Shown piece by piece: positions 5,324-5,557 of a stretch of DNA of 5,557 nucleotides. Source of the stretch: CABHOJ01 sp965649545 (lineage in GTDB: Bacteria > Pseudomonadota > Gammaproteobacteria > Burkholderiales > Methylophilaceae). Under the pieces are notes generated by a model, which had not been told where the DNA came from, made no database searches, and worked only from the letters and a program-made list of their open reading frames with translations. The position numbers were made by a program, and so were the translations under genes. Numbering within the stretch: position 1 is the first letter of the stretch; each line of letters starts with the position of its first letter. Location: contig CBFGLF010000115.1 in assembly GCA_965649545.1 (NCBI GenBank), forward strand, positions 1-5,557, written 5' to 3'.

Positions 5324-5557
5324 CTAGACGGGGACAGGGATGCTGTTGCCGGCGTTGTCCAGCACGTTCAGCTGGTTCTCGTCGGCAAAATGCATGAGCT
5401 GACTGAAGCCTTCCGGGTTCACGTCACGCAGCTTGAGGTCCACCGCCAGACAACGCACGCCATTCACCACGCGCGGTTTCAGGTAAGGAGAGTAACGAAG
5501 CTTCCTGTCCGGTCCGAAGCTGGCGTAGGTGCTGCACATGCGGTCTACCCAGTCACT
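5324..5557 (-). CDS. DUF3579-like conserved protein, C-terminal part (N-terminus beyond window edge)
   Basis: The last 77 residues of an open frame that runs off the right edge, ending in TAG at 5324-5326. The visible sequence begins SDWVDRMCSTYASFG and continues through LRYSPYLKP, VNGVRCLAVD, LRDVNPEGF and HFADENQLNVLD. This run of SDW, RYSPY-P, GV-C--VD and F--FA--N-L matches my memory of DUF3579, a family of small cytosolic proteins of unknown function in beta- and gammaproteobacteria. Those proteins are about 100 residues long, so roughly 20-30 residues are probably missing. An internal ATG at 5539 exists but would cut off the conserved SDW motif, so the true start is likely outside the window. 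It is convergent with the tlpA-like gene. The coding call is firm; the family call is tentative and no function can be given. Confidence 0.7.
   Translation of the reverse strand, partial: SDWVDRMCSTYASFGPDRKLRYSPYLKPRVVNGVRCLAVDLKLRDVNPEGFSQLMHFADENQLNVLDNAGNSIPVPV

Overview
The window looks like ordinary chromosomal DNA from a betaproteobacterium, possibly near the Nitrosomonadales/Gallionellales. This placement is inferred from the betaproteobacterial style of the Rho N-terminus (MHLSDLKHLP), the trxA-rho gene order, a PilZ protein of a kind I recall from this class, and a C-terminal fragment resembling the DUF3579 family. Base composition is moderately GC-rich, with AT-richer intergenic spacers. 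I see no tRNA, rRNA, CRISPR array, insertion sequence or phage gene.

Layout: (1) Minus strand 1-1672: trxA followed by rho, which is cut by the left edge. They are separated by 122 bp holding a perfect 11-bp inverted repeat with a C-rich, G-poor loop on the transcribed strand. (2) Spacer 1673-1842 separates trxA from a divergent gene. It holds a weak trxA promoter candidate, a small palindrome, and a Shine-Dalgarno element followed by a hairpin. (3) Plus strand 1843-3105: a soluble EAL-domain c-di-GMP phosphodiesterase with a C-terminal PAS/Cache-like domain, all catalytic residues present. (4) Minus strand 3141-4718: a large PilZ-type protein, convergent with the EAL gene and separated from it by only 35 bp. 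(5) Spacer 4719-4813: divergent control region with a CRP-type palindrome overlapping a good minus-strand promoter. (6) Plus strand 4814-5311: an exported TlpA/ResA-like thioredoxin. (7) Minus strand 5324-5557: the C-terminal part of a DUF3579-like protein, cut by the right edge.

Two themes appear. One is thiol redox: cytoplasmic TrxA and an exported thioredoxin-fold protein. The other is c-di-GMP signalling: an apparently active phosphodiesterase tail-to-tail with a probable c-di-GMP receptor. The genes themselves belong to known families. I found no clear previously undescribed system; the less ordinary signals lie in the spacers and in the domain layout of the PilZ protein. All coding assignments come from reading the translations by eye, without database searches.
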